Below the pieces are notes generated by a model that saw only the letters and a list, made by a program, of their open reading frames with translations, searched no databases and was not told the DNA's origin. A program made the position numbers and the translations under genes. Shown here in pieces: positions 46,902-56,479 of a DNA stretch of 64,000 nucleotides. This stretch comes from Roseovarius autotrophicus (GTDB lineage Bacteria; Pseudomonadota; Alphaproteobacteria; Rhodobacterales; Rhodobacteraceae). The number at the start of each line of letters is the position of its first letter. The first letter of the stretch is position 1. The stretch is from the NCBI RefSeq assembly GCF_018069895.1, contig NZ_JAGQDH010000009.1:62001-126000 (forward strand), in the 5' to 3' direction.

Positions 46902-48277
46902 CTTGCCCCGTTCGATCTTGTCAGCGGGTTGAGCGCGCTGACTTCGCGCAGCTGAGCTTGAACCGCCCAGTCCGCGCCATAGCCGTAGCGCGCCCAGCCC
47001 AGACTGTCCAGTCTTACCGCCCGCGCCTCGGCGCTGCGCCCCTCAAGCGCCAATGCCTCGGACTGAAGCATCTTGAGCGTTGCCAGCAGGGCTGCGTTCT
47101 CATGACGTTCGGCCACACCGAGGTTGGGTGCGATCAGCGTCAGCGCCTCGGCGCTGTGGCCACGCGCAAGGGCATGGCCGGCCAGTTGCGCGGCGATGAA
47201 GGCGCGGTGAATGGCGGTGCCGGGGGTCTGTTCGTAGAACCTGTCGGCCAACATGAACTGGTGCTGCGCGAATTCTGGATCACCGGCCTGCGTCAGACGC
47301 CCAAGCGCGAAATGGCTGAAGGCGCGACGGTGGTCGGTCCATCCTGCGGCCTGAGCGATGCGCACGGCGTCGGCTGCCGCAGCCCGCCGGGCCGGGCCGC
47401 GGGCACCGGGGCCAAGCGCGGTCTGGATCGCCTCGATCCAGGCGCGCGGCGTTGATCCGGCAAAGCGCGGCGCGATGGAATCTCCGTCCGGATTGAGGCG
47501 GCTGAGGATCGCGGGAAGGCGCGCCTCGACCTCGCGGCGCGTCATGCCCGCGCGCAATCCGGGGGCGTAATAGGCACGCAGGATCAGCATGTCGAACCCG
47601 GTCAGCACCGCATGCACGTTGTCGTCGTTGAATACGCTGTCGCTGAGACGATAGAGGTCGTTGAGCGGCCCGATGGCCTGCGCCAGTTCCTCATGCAGGC
47701 AATCACGGGTCTCTTGCGGGCTGGCGTCGTTGGGCACGAAGATCGCGATCTTCTCGCGTCGGGTGATCTGGGTCCAGTCGGTGCGTCTCGCGCCGCGCGC
47801 GCCGCGATATTCCGACAGGCTTTCGATATTGGGCACCACGAAACAGGCGGCGGAGGGCAGGGCGCGACGAATCTCGGCGCGGCTGACGGCCTCGATGACG
47901 ATATTGGCCGAATCGTCGCCGACCCGGCGGATATCGATGCCCGCCTCGCTGCGCAGCCGGTGGATCAACCGGTTGAGATCGGCCATGAGCGTGGCCGGCG
48001 GTGTGCCGGTCACGCGCACGGTGATTGGTCCCTCGAAGCGCGAGAAACTCGGCAGGATCCGGCCCGATTCCATCTGAAAGCTCAGATCGAGGAAATCGCG
48101 CAGGATATCCTGGTTGGAGCGTTGCGGTGGGCTCGGGCGTGGGTCGGAAAAGCCTTTCATCGGCGGCATGATGGCGTGACCGGGCAGTGCGGCGCGCGAG
48201 GCTGGGGCCTCGTCGGGGCGAGGGACTGCCACGCAGGCGCCGAGGATCAGGCAGACAGGCAGGATGATGCCGCGCAT
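46898..48277 (-). CDS. DUF2927 lipoprotein
   Basis: A 459-residue predicted lipoprotein. The signal MRGIILPVCLILGAC ends in a lipobox (LGAC, Cys 15). Residues about 60-270 form the DUF2927 region, with CLHEELAQAIGPLNDLYRLSDSVFNDDN as its hallmark; the HEE...Q arrangement recalls metallopeptidase helices, but catalysis is unproven. The C-terminal 170 residues are alanine-rich helices resembling TPR-type repeats. First gene of an operon with the 55-residue membrane protein and the VWA protein. Confidence 0.8.
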   Translation of the reverse strand: MRGIILPVCLILGACVAVPRPDEAPASRAALPGHAIMPPMKGFSDPRPSPPQRSNQDILRDFLDLSFQMESGRILPSFSRFEGPITVRVTGTPPATLMADLNRLIHRLRSEAGIDIRRVGDDSANIVIEAVSRAEIRRALPSAACFVVPNIESLSEYRGARGARRTDWTQITRREKIAIFVPNDASPQETRDCLHEELAQAIGPLNDLYRLSDSVFNDDNVHAVLTGFDMLILRAYYAPGLRAGMTRREVEARLPAILSRLNPDGDSIAPRFAGSTPRAWIEAIQTALGPGARGPARRAAAADAVRIAQAAGWTDHRRAFSHFALGRLTQAGDPEFAQHQFMLADRFYEQTPGTAIHRAFIAAQLAGHALARGHSAEALTLIAPNLGVAERHENAALLATLKMLQSEALALEGRSAEARAVRLDSLGWARYGYGADWAVQAQLREVSALNPLTRSNGAR

Positions 48278-48571
48278 CGGACCCCCGGAAATTTGTGTCG
48301 GACGCGGACCCGGAAACCGGGTCCAGGATCAACTATCCCCACGCATCCTGGTCAGGTAAGGGAGGCGCCATGGCGAAACTGTGACACGGGTGGCATGACG
48401 GATCAAGCCTGTGCCCTCGGGAAGCTCGATGCTGGCAACACGGTTGCCTTGCGCCAGAAAGGAAACAATCCCGGCACTATGGCCGGGATTGTTCCATGTT
48501 GAAACCGGGCTTGCCCCCAAGACCGATTTCACGACCGGTCTTGCTGGGCAAGGCCGGTCAGCTGCATCCGG
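48278..48571. other. 294-bp intergenic region with three hairpins
   Basis: Holds three inverted repeats: GGACCCGG/CCGGGTCC at 48306-48324, the 12-bp stem at 48464-48493 listed separately, and CAAGACCG/CGGTCTTG at about 48519-48544. It should contain the promoter of the DUF2927 gene; no gene is seen. Confidence 0.5.
48464..48493 (-). terminator. terminator after the RTX/Hint gene
   Basis: AACAATCCCGGC pairs perfectly with GCCGGGATTGTT (12 bp, 6-base loop). On the minus strand it is followed by TCCTTTC, a moderate T-rich tail, so it most likely ends the RTX/Hint transcript. Confidence 0.65.
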
Positions 48572-49693
48572 TCATTCCACCAGCAGGCGCGCCTCGTGGC
48601 GTTTGAGCGAGCGTCGCGCGGCGCGGTAGGTCGCGATCCCCGCCTTGTCGCGCAACTCCGGGAAAAGGGTAAAGATCTCCTCGCGCGCAGGCGCGCCCAT
48701 GCCGTCCATCACCTGCTCGCCGGGCTGAAAGCTTTCGGTCCAGGCGCCATCCGACAGCACTACCTCGTGCCGGTCGCACAGGAAGTGGACATAGGTGACG
48801 CCGCTGGCCTGCACCTCGTCGATGCCCGCCATGCCGGTCAGGTGCCGGGCCGCCGCCAGAACCTCGCGCTCGCCGAAATAGAGCGCGGCGCGCTCGGAAG
48901 TCAGCAAAAGGCGGTGCTGCGGGCTGACCAGCATGTCGCGCTCGGGCAGACCATTGCCTAGGGCGCCGGCGCGGATCAGCACGGGCCGCAGCGTGGGCGC
49001 TGCCATTAGATCGCCCGCGTCAAGACTGCGCGCCCCGATCCAGCGGATTTCCTGCATACCGTTGTCGCGGGTGATCACCCTGTCGCCCTCGCGCAGATGT
49101 TCCACCGGCACCTCGCCGCGCGGCGTTGCAATCAGCGTGCCGGGGGTGAAGCAGGGAACGACATTCTCGATGTTCTTGAAGACGATCTGCCCGGTCTTCT
49201 TGCCATCGTCGTCGAAGAAGGTGACCTTGCCATTAGTGCCGGTGCCGCCCGGCACCGGCATCTCCCGTATGGTGAAAGATCCGCCGGTGGGGACCGAATC
49301 CCCGAAATCGAGCGTGTCGAAATCGTCGCCGCCATTACCGCCGAAGGCCACGTTGTTGAAATCCGGGTCAAAGCCGGTGAACGTGTCGCGATCATCGCCG
49401 CCGAAGGCCACATTGTTGCCGCTGCCCACATTGATGGTGTCATTGCCGGCACCGCTGAAGATCACGTCATTGCCGGACCCGGCGAAGATCAGGTCATCGC
49501 CGGGTCCGCCTTCGATCTTGTCATTGCCTGGCCCGCCATCGAGAGAATCATTGCCGCCAAAGCCCTCGACCACATCATCCTTCGCGCCGTCGGGTGCATT
49601 GAAGGTGTCGATCCGGTCACCTTCGGTATCGTCGAGGGAATCCTCGTCGATCAGATTGGCGCCGTTGTCACCTTCGACCCTGGTCACTGACAT
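48572..49693 (-). CDS. RTX-repeat protein with Hint (hedgehog/intein) domain
   Basis: A 373-residue acidic protein without a classical signal peptide. Residues about 35-120 hold degenerate calcium-binding nonapeptides (GGNDSLDGG, GNDKIEGGPGDDLIFAGSGND), the mark of type I secreted proteins. Residues about 175-330 form a Hint domain beginning CFTPGTLIATPRGEVPVEHLREGDRV, with the Ser/Pro-Gln-His block SPQHRLLL. Hint domains self-cleave at the first cysteine. Roseobacters carry several such proteins. ATG 49693 was chosen over one 16 codons earlier. Confidence 0.88.
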   Translation of the reverse strand: MSVTRVEGDNGANLIDEDSLDDTEGDRIDTFNAPDGAKDDVVEGFGGNDSLDGGPGNDKIEGGPGDDLIFAGSGNDVIFSGAGNDTINVGSGNNVAFGGDDRDTFTGFDPDFNNVAFGGNGGDDFDTLDFGDSVPTGGSFTIREMPVPGGTGTNGKVTFFDDDGKKTGQIVFKNIENVVPCFTPGTLIATPRGEVPVEHLREGDRVITRDNGMQEIRWIGARSLDAGDLMAAPTLRPVLIRAGALGNGLPERDMLVSPQHRLLLTSERAALYFGEREVLAAARHLTGMAGIDEVQASGVTYVHFLCDRHEVVLSDGAWTESFQPGEQVMDGMGAPAREEIFTLFPELRDKAGIATYRAARRSLKRHEARLLVE

Positions 49694-50025
49694 CTCGTTC
49701 TTCCCCTGCGAGGTGGCGTGGACACGCGCACCTGATGGCACCCTTCTTGCCCGAGGTGAGACGCTCGTGCAGAGGCGACCGCGGCAACCGCAAACCGGGG
49801 AGGGTCACACCAGAATAAGCGTGGGTCAAAGCCCCGCCGCATGTGCAGCAGACCGGATGGTCAGCAGCCTGGCGATCGCACCCGGACCACGCGTCATGGC
49901 GTGTGTCGGCTACATGCGGTCGCCCCCGAGACCTATGAACGTCACCCCCCAGTTGGGCTGATCCTGTTTCTAATAAACCCGCAGCCATCGCCCAAGAAGA
50001 ATCGTGCCATATTCTCGCCTCGATA

Positions 50026-50313
50026 TTTCCGAAAAGGCGCTGTTTTCGCCATTATTGCCCTGATTATGCCATGATGTATCCGGCGAATTGTTTCCATAAT
50101 CCGGCAAGATCACACAGCCATCCTGTGAATTTCAGGGGAAAATTGCGATAATGTGAGGTTTTCTGTGCCGATTGTGTCGGAAATTGTTTCCGAGAAAGGC
50201 GTATTGGGTGCCATCGCGCGCATCAGAATGTGGCGAAAATAAAGCCTCAGTGTGTCCGTTTCCAAAACGCGGTCAATCTGCGGGACCGTGGCGCATCCTG
50301 TCCCTTTCGGAAA
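50026..50313. repeat. cluster of TTTCC/GGAAA elements
   Basis: TTTCCGAAA (50026-50034), AATTGTTTCC (50086-50095), TCGGAAATTGTTTCCGA (50177-50193), GTTTCCAAAA (50258-50267) and TTTCGGAAA (50305-50313). Five related elements in 290 bp suggest an operator array. Confidence 0.45.
50177..50193. promoter_or_regulatory. perfect palindromic site TCGGAAA-TTG-TTTCCGA
   Basis: Two 7-bp arms with a 3-bp centre. AATTGTTTCC, its right half, recurs at 50086-50095. Likely a dimeric regulator site; regulator unknown. Confidence 0.5.
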
Positions 50314-50388
50314 CCGGGTCTCTGTGTGCCGGAGGGCAGATGATTCGAACCCGAAGGGCGGCCCCCCATGGCGGCGACCGAAAGCGAC

Positions 50389-50829
50389 TTAGCCCTGGCC
50401 TTCGGCAAGCGCGCGCGCCGAGGCGCTGTCGGCGGCGCTCAGCCCCATCGCCTCGCGCGCGGCATCGATCGCGCTGAGTTCCTCGGGCGCGCTCTCGCCA
50501 TCGGCCAGCACCACCTCCCAGAGTGCCTCCAGCGCGGCGATACGCGCCTCGAGCCGAACCGTTTCGCGGATCAGATGGCCGAAACGCGCCGTGTTGGGGG
50601 CGTCATGTTCCAGCCGTTCGCACAGCGCGCGCATCTTCGCGGCCTCGATCGGCCTCAGCCCGTAGAGCCGCGCCAGCAGACGGTCGATCCGCTTGATCTC
50701 GGCAAGGTCGTAATGGCGGTCGGATTTCGCCACGCGCACCATCAGCGCCCCGAGCGCAAGCTTTTCATCAGGCTCTGGCAGGGGGGCGGGCTTGGGGGCC
50801 GAGAAGGCATGAAGGATGCGCGACAACAT
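50389..50829 (-). CDS. TerB-like protein
   Basis: A 146-residue helical, mostly acidic protein. The pattern LALGALMVRVAKSDRHYDLAEIKRIDRLL and LEALWEVVLADGESAPEELSAIDAARE, two related halves with an acidic D-G/S-E loop, is that of the TerB-like family first described from tellurite resistance but widespread with other roles. No other ter gene is nearby. Monocistronic. Confidence 0.65.
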   Translation of the reverse strand: MLSRILHAFSAPKPAPLPEPDEKLALGALMVRVAKSDRHYDLAEIKRIDRLLARLYGLRPIEAAKMRALCERLEHDAPNTARFGHLIRETVRLEARIAALEALWEVVLADGESAPEELSAIDAAREAMGLSAADSASARALAEGQG

Positions 50830-50993
50830 GGGTCGAGCCTAGCGCGTGGGGCGCCCTGTCCCAAGCGGATTTTCGCCGTTGCGCATCACGGATAGGCGAG
50901 CGCGGCTTTGCCGCAACGCCGCCATCATTGCTCCACAGAAAGCGCGTTATGAATAGCGATGGATATGGTTCCAGCCGTTGAGGAACCAGCCAG

Positions 50994-51557
50994 ATGCGCG
51001 ATGACCGCCAGACCCCGTGTGCCGCCTCGCAAGTCGAAACCAGAGGTGACCGGCTGCCCGCCGGCCCGCCGGAGAGCGCGTGGTCAGACGGTGATCTTGA
51101 TGGTCTGGGCAGGGTCATGTCGCGCCGCGAAACGGACCTGAGCACAGCCGTCTGCGTGTTCTTTCAGGGCGAACCGGAGCGGTTCAACTACCTGCCCAAG
51201 CGGGACGTGCCCGCCGCGTTCCACGGGATCGTGCGCCTGCTCGACAACATCTGCATGCGCGTCAACAGCGGGTTTTACCTGCCGCATCCCGAACGCCCCC
51301 TGTTCTGCCGCGCCACCCTCGGGACATGGCTGGACAACCAGCACGCCGACGCGGCCCAGGGGCGCCGGGGCCGCTGGACTCTTGACGAGCGCGTGCTTGC
51401 GGCGATTCTCGATCCGTCCCGGTGCGTTGCGCTTGAGACCATCTGCCCCCGCCCGGCGGCCACGGGATTATGGCGCGCGCTGCTTGCGCCCCTGCGCCGT
51501 CTCGGGGTTGATCGCGATATCCTGAAATACCGTGGCCGGGACTCAAACCAACCGTGA
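50994..51557 (+). CDS. hypothetical protein
   Basis: A frame of up to 187 residues. From about residue 42 ([32 protein letters not shown]) it has a protein-like pattern with a conserved-looking [23 protein letters not shown] and a basic C-terminus; the first 40 residues look less constrained, so ATG 51117 may be the true start. Its last 15 bp overlap the 3' end of pyrG on the other strand. No family recognised. Confidence 0.5.
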   Translation: MRDDRQTPCAASQVETRGDRLPAGPPESAWSDGDLDGLGRVMSRRETDLSTAVCVFFQGEPERFNYLPKRDVPAAFHGIVRLLDNICMRVNSGFYLPHPERPLFCRATLGTWLDNQHADAAQGRRGRWTLDERVLAAILDPSRCVALETICPRPAATGLWRALLAPLRRLGVDRDILKYRGRDSNQP

Positions 51558-53186
51558 GGTTTCGATCGCCGCGCGCACGAAATCGGCAAAGAGAGGATGC
51601 GGCGCGAAGGGCTTGGATTTCAACTCTGGGTGATACTGCACACCGATGAACCACGGGTGATCGGACCATTCCACGATCTCGGGCAGGCGGCCATCGGGGG
51701 ACATGCCAGAGAATGTCAGGCCGCAGGCCTCCAGTTTCTCGCGGTATTTCGTATCGACCTCGTAGCGGTGGCGGTGGCGCTCGTCGATGGCCGTCGTGCC
51801 ATAGATCCGCGCCACGCGGCTGCCTTCCTTGAGCACCGCGTCATAAGCACCAAGGCGCATCGTGCCGCCCTTGTCGTCGCTGACCTTGCGCGTCACCTTC
51901 TGGTTGCCCTGCACCCATTCCTTGAGGTGATAGACCACCGGTTCGAACCGGCGCGCGCCGGATTCGTGGTCGAATTCTTCCGAGCCCGCGTCCTTGAGGC
52001 CGGCCACGTTGCGCGCGGCCTCGATCACGGCCATCTGCATGCCAAGGCAGATTCCGAGATACGGAATCTTCCGCGTGCGGGCGAACTCGGCGGCCTTGAT
52101 CTTGCCCTCGGTGCCGCGCTCTCCAAAGCCGCCGGGCACGAGGATGGCGTGGAAAGCATCAAGATGCGGGGCGGGGTCTTCGCGCTCGAATATCTCGGCA
52201 TCGACCCATTCCACCTGCACGCTCACTCGGTTGGCCATGCCGCCATGAATGAGCGCCTCCTTGATGGATTTATAGGCGTCCTCAAGCTGCACATACTTGC
52301 CGACGATGGCGATTTTCACCGTGCCGTCGGTGCTGTGGATGCGATCCACCACGTCCTGCCACACGCTCAGATCGGGGCGCGGCGCGGGGCTGATCTGGAA
52401 CACGTCGAGCACCGCCTGATCCAGCCCCTCGCGGTGATAGGCCAGCGGCGCCTCGTAGATGGATTTCAGGTCATAGGCGGCGACCACGTGCTCCTTGCGC
52501 ACGTTGCAGAACAGGGCGATCTTTTCGCGCTCCTTGTCGGGGATCGGCTGTTCGGAGCGGCACACAAGGATATCGGGCGCGATGCCGATGCTTTGCAGTT
52601 CCTTGACCGAGTGCTGCGTGGGCTTGGTCTTCAACTCTCCGCTTGCCGCCAGATAGGGCAGAAGGGTGAGGTGCATGAACAGGCATTGCCCGCGCGGGCG
52701 GTCATGGCTGAACTGGCGGATCGCCTCGAAGAAGGGCAGCCCCTCGATATCGCCCACCGTGCCGCCGATCTCGCACAGCATGAAATCGACCTCATCCTCG
52801 CCGATGGTGAGGAACTCCTTGATCTCGTTGGTGACATGCGGGATCACCTGAATGGTCTTGCCCAGATAGTCGCCGCGCCGCTCCTTTTCCAGCACATTGG
52901 AATAGATCCGCCCAGACGAGACGGAATCGGTCATCCGTGCGGGCACGCCGGTAAAGCGTTCGTAATGGCCAAGGTCGAGATCGGTTTCCGCCCCGTCATC
53001 GGTGACGAAAACCTCGCCATGCTCGAAGGGCGACATGGTGCCGGGATCGACGTTGAGATAGGGGTCAAGCTTGCGCAGACGCACCGAAAATCCGCGTGCC
53101 TGCAGCAATGCGCCCAGAGCGGCAGACGCAAGCCCCTTGCCGAGCGAGGACACAACGCCGCCGGTGATGAAGATGTAACGCGCCAT
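51543..53186 (-). CDS. pyrG: CTP synthase
   Basis: A 547-residue amidotransferase-synthetase that makes CTP from UTP and glutamine. The synthetase P-loop [14 protein letters not shown] opens the protein; the glutaminase domain has the nucleophile cysteine in LGICLGMQ and the His-Glu pair in VQYHPELKS. Length is standard. It lies downstream of secG by 168 bp on the same strand. Confidence 0.97.
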   Translation of the reverse strand: MARYIFITGGVVSSLGKGLASAALGALLQARGFSVRLRKLDPYLNVDPGTMSPFEHGEVFVTDDGAETDLDLGHYERFTGVPARMTDSVSSGRIYSNVLEKERRGDYLGKTIQVIPHVTNEIKEFLTIGEDEVDFMLCEIGGTVGDIEGLPFFEAIRQFSHDRPRGQCLFMHLTLLPYLAASGELKTKPTQHSVKELQSIGIAPDILVCRSEQPIPDKEREKIALFCNVRKEHVVAAYDLKSIYEAPLAYHREGLDQAVLDVFQISPAPRPDLSVWQDVVDRIHSTDGTVKIAIVGKYVQLEDAYKSIKEALIHGGMANRVSVQVEWVDAEIFEREDPAPHLDAFHAILVPGGFGERGTEGKIKAAEFARTRKIPYLGICLGMQMAVIEAARNVAGLKDAGSEEFDHESGARRFEPVVYHLKEWVQGNQKVTRKVSDDKGGTMRLGAYDAVLKEGSRVARIYGTTAIDERHRHRYEVDTKYREKLEACGLTFSGMSPDGRLPEIVEWSDHPWFIGVQYHPELKSKPFAPHPLFADFVRAAIETSRLV

Positions 53187-53321
53187 GCGGCTGGCCCCCC
53201 GTGATGCTGTGGTTCTGTCGCTTGGTCAAAGCCCCGGCTGGCCCCGAAAAAGCCACCCGATCACGGGATTTGATCCATAAAGGATTCTGCACGCCCGCGC
53301 AAGGCGGGCGCTAGATAGTGG

Positions 53322-53343
53322 TGCGGGCAGAAAGGTGCCCGCA
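53322..53343 (-). terminator. hairpin after secG
   Basis: TGCGGGCA, six bases, TGCCCGCA: a perfect 8-bp stem 12 bp after the secG stop, followed further on by a second stem (CGCCCGC/GCGGGCG, 53292-53310). T-tails are absent, so this may be a weak terminator or mRNA-stabilising structure. Confidence 0.45.
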
Positions 53344-53354
53344 AATCGTTGTGT

Positions 53355-53720
53355 TCAGTCGGCGCGCGGCGCCATAGGGGCGGTGTCGCCCGCTGGCGGC
53401 GGCAGAAGCGAGTCCACATCCGGCAGGCCCGGTGCAACGGGCGCGGACGGGGCCGGAACGCTGGTATCGCCCAGCCGGTCAAGCACCGACACCCCCGAGG
53501 CGTTCTGGGCAGCGATGATCGTAAGCGTGACAGAGGTCACGATGAAGGCCGCAGCAAGGATCCAGGTCACCTTGCCAAGCGCAGTGGCCGCGGCACGTCC
53601 GGTAATCGCGCCGCCACCCCCGCCCATGCCAAGCCCGCCCCCCTCGGAGCGTTGCATGAGCACCACGCCGATAAGGCCGAGCGCCAGAAGCAGGTGAATG
53701 GTCAGAACGACGTTTTCCAT
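53355..53720 (-). CDS. secG: preprotein translocase subunit SecG
   Basis: A 121-residue inner-membrane subunit of the SecYEG channel. It has two hydrophobic segments (about 3-20 and 48-70) separated by the family loop QRSEGGGLGMGGG, and a Pro/Ala-rich C-terminal tail that is variable in alphaproteobacteria. ATG 53720 gives MENVVLTIHLLLALGLIGVVLMQ; the 40 upstream open codons are not SecG. Confidence 0.93.
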   Translation of the reverse strand: MENVVLTIHLLLALGLIGVVLMQRSEGGGLGMGGGGGAITGRAAATALGKVTWILAAAFIVTSVTLTIIAAQNASGVSVLDRLGDTSVPAPSAPVAPGLPDVDSLLPPPAGDTAPMAPRAD

Positions 53721-53859
53721 GGGGAAGGGCCTATCCTTGCGCAAGCGTTGGGCGCTATCTAGGCAATTCCGTCCATACCCGCAACCCGGCAATGCGGGGG
53801 CAATGCGATGGGGTGGGCCATGCCGGACCAGCGACTGCATCCGCGCCGAGGCGGCAAGC

Positions 53860-53936
53860 TGGCGATCCCGCGAGGACTCGAACCCCGAACCTGCTGATTA
53901 GAAGTCAGCTGCTCTATCCAGTTGAGCTACGGGACC
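53860..53936 (-). tRNA. tRNA-Arg (anticodon UCU)
   Basis: A 77-nt cloverleaf read on the minus strand: acceptor GGTCCCG pairs with CGGGATC (one G-U), D-loop AACTGGATAGA, anticodon arm CTGACTTCTAATCAG with anticodon TCT, T-arm with GGTTCGAGTCC, and encoded CCA. It reads AGA codons, rare in this GC-rich genome. It lies 42 bp downstream of truA on the same strand. Confidence 0.95.
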
Positions 53937-53978
53937 GCATGAGCGGCTCTTAGCGCGGGGACGGGTCGATTTCAAAGG

Positions 53979-54749
53979 TTAATCGGCGAACGGATCGTCC
54001 GGGTAGCGCACACCCGACAGGTATAGGCCGTGGGGTGGAGCGACAGGGCCGCAGGCGGCGCGTTCTCGCGCCTCGAGCGCCTGGCGCAGGTCTCCCGGGC
54101 GCCACGCGCCCGCGCCGACGCGTTCCAGCGTGCCGACAAGGCTGCGCACCTGGTTGTGCAGGAACGAACGTGCGGCAAAGCGCAGGTGAATTTCGGGGCC
54201 GGTCGGCGTGTCCACCATGTCGATGGTGATCTCGTCGAGGGTTTTGATCGGGCTTTTCGCCTGACAGATGGACGAGCGGAAGGTGGTGAAATCGTGATGC
54301 CCGACAAGATGTGCCGCGCCCGCGCGCATGGCCGCGATGTCCAGCCCATGGCGCAGATGCCAGACACGCCCCGCCCCGAGCGCGGGTGGCGCGCGGCGGC
54401 TGAGAATACGGAACAGATAGCGCCGCCCGGTGGCAGAGAATCGCGCGTGCCAGTCGTCCTCGACGCGGGCGCAGGCGACGATGGCGACGGGCAGGGGCTT
54501 GAGGTGGTGATTGAGCGCCTCCGAGAGGCGGAAGGGATCCCAGTCGCGGGTGAGGTCACAATGCGCCACCTGCCCAAGCGCATGCACCCCCGCATCGGTG
54601 CGTCCGGCGGCGGCGATGGTGTGCGGCCCCGGTTCAAGGCGCGCCAGCGCCGCCTCGATCGCGCCCTGCACCGAGGGCTGTTCGGCCTGCCGCTGCCAGC
54701 CCGCGAAGGGCGTGCCGTCATATTCGACCTTCAGGGCATAGCGGGGCAT
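53979..54749 (-). CDS. truA: tRNA pseudouridine(38-40) synthase
   Basis: A 256-residue pseudouridine synthase. The catalytic aspartate is in [18 protein letters not shown], with [10 protein letters not shown] and [15 protein letters not shown] further on. ATG 54749 ([18 protein letters not shown]) has AAAGGA at good spacing. A much longer open frame exists upstream but is antisense to the TauE gene. Reading direction places it just before the tRNA-Arg gene. Confidence 0.95.
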   Translation of the reverse strand: MPRYALKVEYDGTPFAGWQRQAEQPSVQGAIEAALARLEPGPHTIAAAGRTDAGVHALGQVAHCDLTRDWDPFRLSEALNHHLKPLPVAIVACARVEDDWHARFSATGRRYLFRILSRRAPPALGAGRVWHLRHGLDIAAMRAGAAHLVGHHDFTTFRSSICQAKSPIKTLDEITIDMVDTPTGPEIHLRFAARSFLHNQVRSLVGTLERVGAGAWRPGDLRQALEARERAACGPVAPPHGLYLSGVRYPDDPFAD

Positions 54750-54878
54750 CGGGCATCCTTTCTCGGGGCCGATCTTGTGCGCGGATCGCCCTGCGGGGGC
54801 AAGCCCCATCCGCGCCTTTCCCCCGTGTTGTGCGCGGTGTATGGCTCTGGCATCCCGGACGGAGCCGCGCCCTTGCCC

Positions 54879-55709
54879 ATGATCCTGCCCGACATCACCC
54901 TTCTGGCGCAGATGCTGGCGATGCTGCTTGCGATCGGCGCCCTTGCCGGCGTTCTTGCCGGGTTGCTCGGTATCGGCGGCGGTCTCATCCTCGTGCCGGC
55001 GTTCTTTTATGCCTTCCGGACGCTCGGCTATGACGGGCCGCAGCTCATGCAGATCTGTCTTGCCACCTCTCTGGCCACGATTATCGTGAGTTCGGCGCGT
55101 GCGATGCTGAGCCATCACCGCAAGGGCGCGGTTGACTGGGCGATCCTGCGCGGCTGGACACCGGCGATCGCGGCCGGGGCGCTTTTGGGGGTTGGTGTGG
55201 CGGCAGGACTGCGCTCGGACACGTTGCAGGCGATTTTCGGAGGGCTGGGCGTTGTGATCGCGCTCTATTTCGGATTCGGGCGCGCGCAGTGGCGGCTGGG
55301 CGACGTGATGCCAAGCGGGATCTGGCGGCTGCTGACGGCACCGGCCATCGGCTTTCTGTCGGTGCTGGTGGGGATCGGCGGCGGCAGTTTCGGGGTGGCG
55401 CTGATGACGTTGCACGGCATCTCGATACACCGGGCGGTGGCGACTTCGGCGGGCTTTGGCCTGGCTATCGCGGTCTCCTCGGTGCTGGGTTTCCTGATGG
55501 TCGAGGTCGCGCCCGAGACCCGCCCGCCGCTGACGATCGGCGCGGTCAATCTGGTGGCCTTTGCGACTGTGTCGGCGATGACCATGATCACAGCACCGCT
55601 GGGGGTGCGGCTGGCCCATGCCATGAACCCCGGACCGCTGAGGCGCGTGTTCGCGATCTTCGTGGCGATTGTCGTGCTCAACATGCTGCGCAAGGCGCTT
55701 GGATGGTAG
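54879..55709 (+). CDS. TauE/SafE-family permease
   Basis: A 276-residue inner-membrane protein with eight hydrophobic segments in two similar halves, each starting with the family glycine motif ([19 protein letters not shown] and [19 protein letters not shown]). The family exports or imports sulfonates and other small organosulfur anions. ATG 54879; TTG 54873 is possible. Its stop overlaps the next start by 7 bp. Confidence 0.88.
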   Translation: MILPDITLLAQMLAMLLAIGALAGVLAGLLGIGGGLILVPAFFYAFRTLGYDGPQLMQICLATSLATIIVSSARAMLSHHRKGAVDWAILRGWTPAIAAGALLGVGVAAGLRSDTLQAIFGGLGVVIALYFGFGRAQWRLGDVMPSGIWRLLTAPAIGFLSVLVGIGGGSFGVALMTLHGISIHRAVATSAGFGLAIAVSSVLGFLMVEVAPETRPPLTIGAVNLVAFATVSAMTMITAPLGVRLAHAMNPGPLRRVFAIFVAIVVLNMLRKALGW

Positions 55710-56476
55710 TGGCGCTTCTGTCCAGGGGTTGGCAGCTTTTCGCGCCCGAACCGGGACTGCGGGACTGGGCGCGCGCGGCGCGGGCGGCGGCCTTGCCGGT
55801 GATTTCTCAGGCCCCGCGCGAGTGCGAGGGGACATGGGTGGTGGGCGTCGATGTCCTGCCCAACGATCCCGAGGGCGGGGTGGGCGGCGTGCCGCTTTCC
55901 TGCCACGCGCGAGATGTGGCCGAGGGGCTGTGGGGGCGCCTGCCGCTGCATCGGGCCCAGGTCTCGGTGGTCTTTCCGGGCTATCCGCGCCCGCGCGCGG
56001 GCGAGGGGGCAGCGGCGTTCCGCTACCGGCGCGTGCGCGCCGCGGCGCATGTGGACGGGCTTTTGCCGGTGGGGTCGGGGCGGCGGCGGATGCTGCGTGA
56101 GCGCCACGCCTATCTCCTCGGTCTGCCGCTCAGCGAGGCGGATGAGGGCGCAAGCCCGCTGGTGGTCTGGGAAGGCAGTCACCACGTCATGCGCCGCGCC
56201 TTTGCGGCGGCGCTGGCGGGGCGCCATCCGCGCGACTGGGCCGAGGTGGACCTGACCGACACCTATCACGCCGCCCGACGCGAGGTGTTCGAGACCTGCC
56301 TGCGCGTGGCCGTCCACGCGCGCCCCGGCGCGGGATACCTTGTCCACCGCATGAGCTTGCACGGGGTGGCCCCGTGGCAAGCCGGGGCCTCGGCCCCGCC
56401 CGAGGGGCGCATGGTGGCCTATTTCCGGCCCGAACTTCCCGACGGTGCCAGCGCCCTGTGGCTTGATCTGCCCTGA
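55703..56476 (+). CDS. unknown protein, possibly 2-oxoglutarate dioxygenase-like
   Basis: A 257-residue soluble protein. It reads [18 protein letters not shown], has a middle part with [18 protein letters not shown], and late segments [16 protein letters not shown] and [15 protein letters not shown], followed by [10 protein letters not shown]. The histidines and the RMVAYFRP strand are placed as in phytanoyl-CoA-type Fe/2-oxoglutarate dioxygenases, but I cannot show the full His-x-Asp...His set. Coupled to the TauE gene by a 7-bp overlap. The family call is inference. Confidence 0.6.
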   Translation: MVVALLSRGWQLFAPEPGLRDWARAARAAALPVISQAPRECEGTWVVGVDVLPNDPEGGVGGVPLSCHARDVAEGLWGRLPLHRAQVSVVFPGYPRPRAGEGAAAFRYRRVRAAAHVDGLLPVGSGRRRMLRERHAYLLGLPLSEADEGASPLVVWEGSHHVMRRAFAAALAGRHPRDWAEVDLTDTYHAARREVFETCLRVAVHARPGAGYLVHRMSLHGVAPWQAGASAPPEGRMVAYFRPELPDGASALWLDLP

Positions 56477-56479
56477 GCG

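Larger units (their letters stand above)
49694..50388. other. 695-bp AT-richer region upstream of the RTX/Hint gene
   Basis: No gene is supported. The stretch 49960-50270 is clearly richer in A/T than the surroundings and holds at least five TTTCC/GGAAA elements (see separate entries). It most likely contains the RTX/Hint promoter, which would read leftward. Confidence 0.6.

Noticed and set aside
50335..50372. Sequence resembling a tRNA T-arm (GGGTTCGAATC on the minus strand)
   Set aside because: The T-stem does not pair and no acceptor, D or anticodon arm is found at the proper distance. A decayed tRNA fragment cannot be excluded but is not supported.
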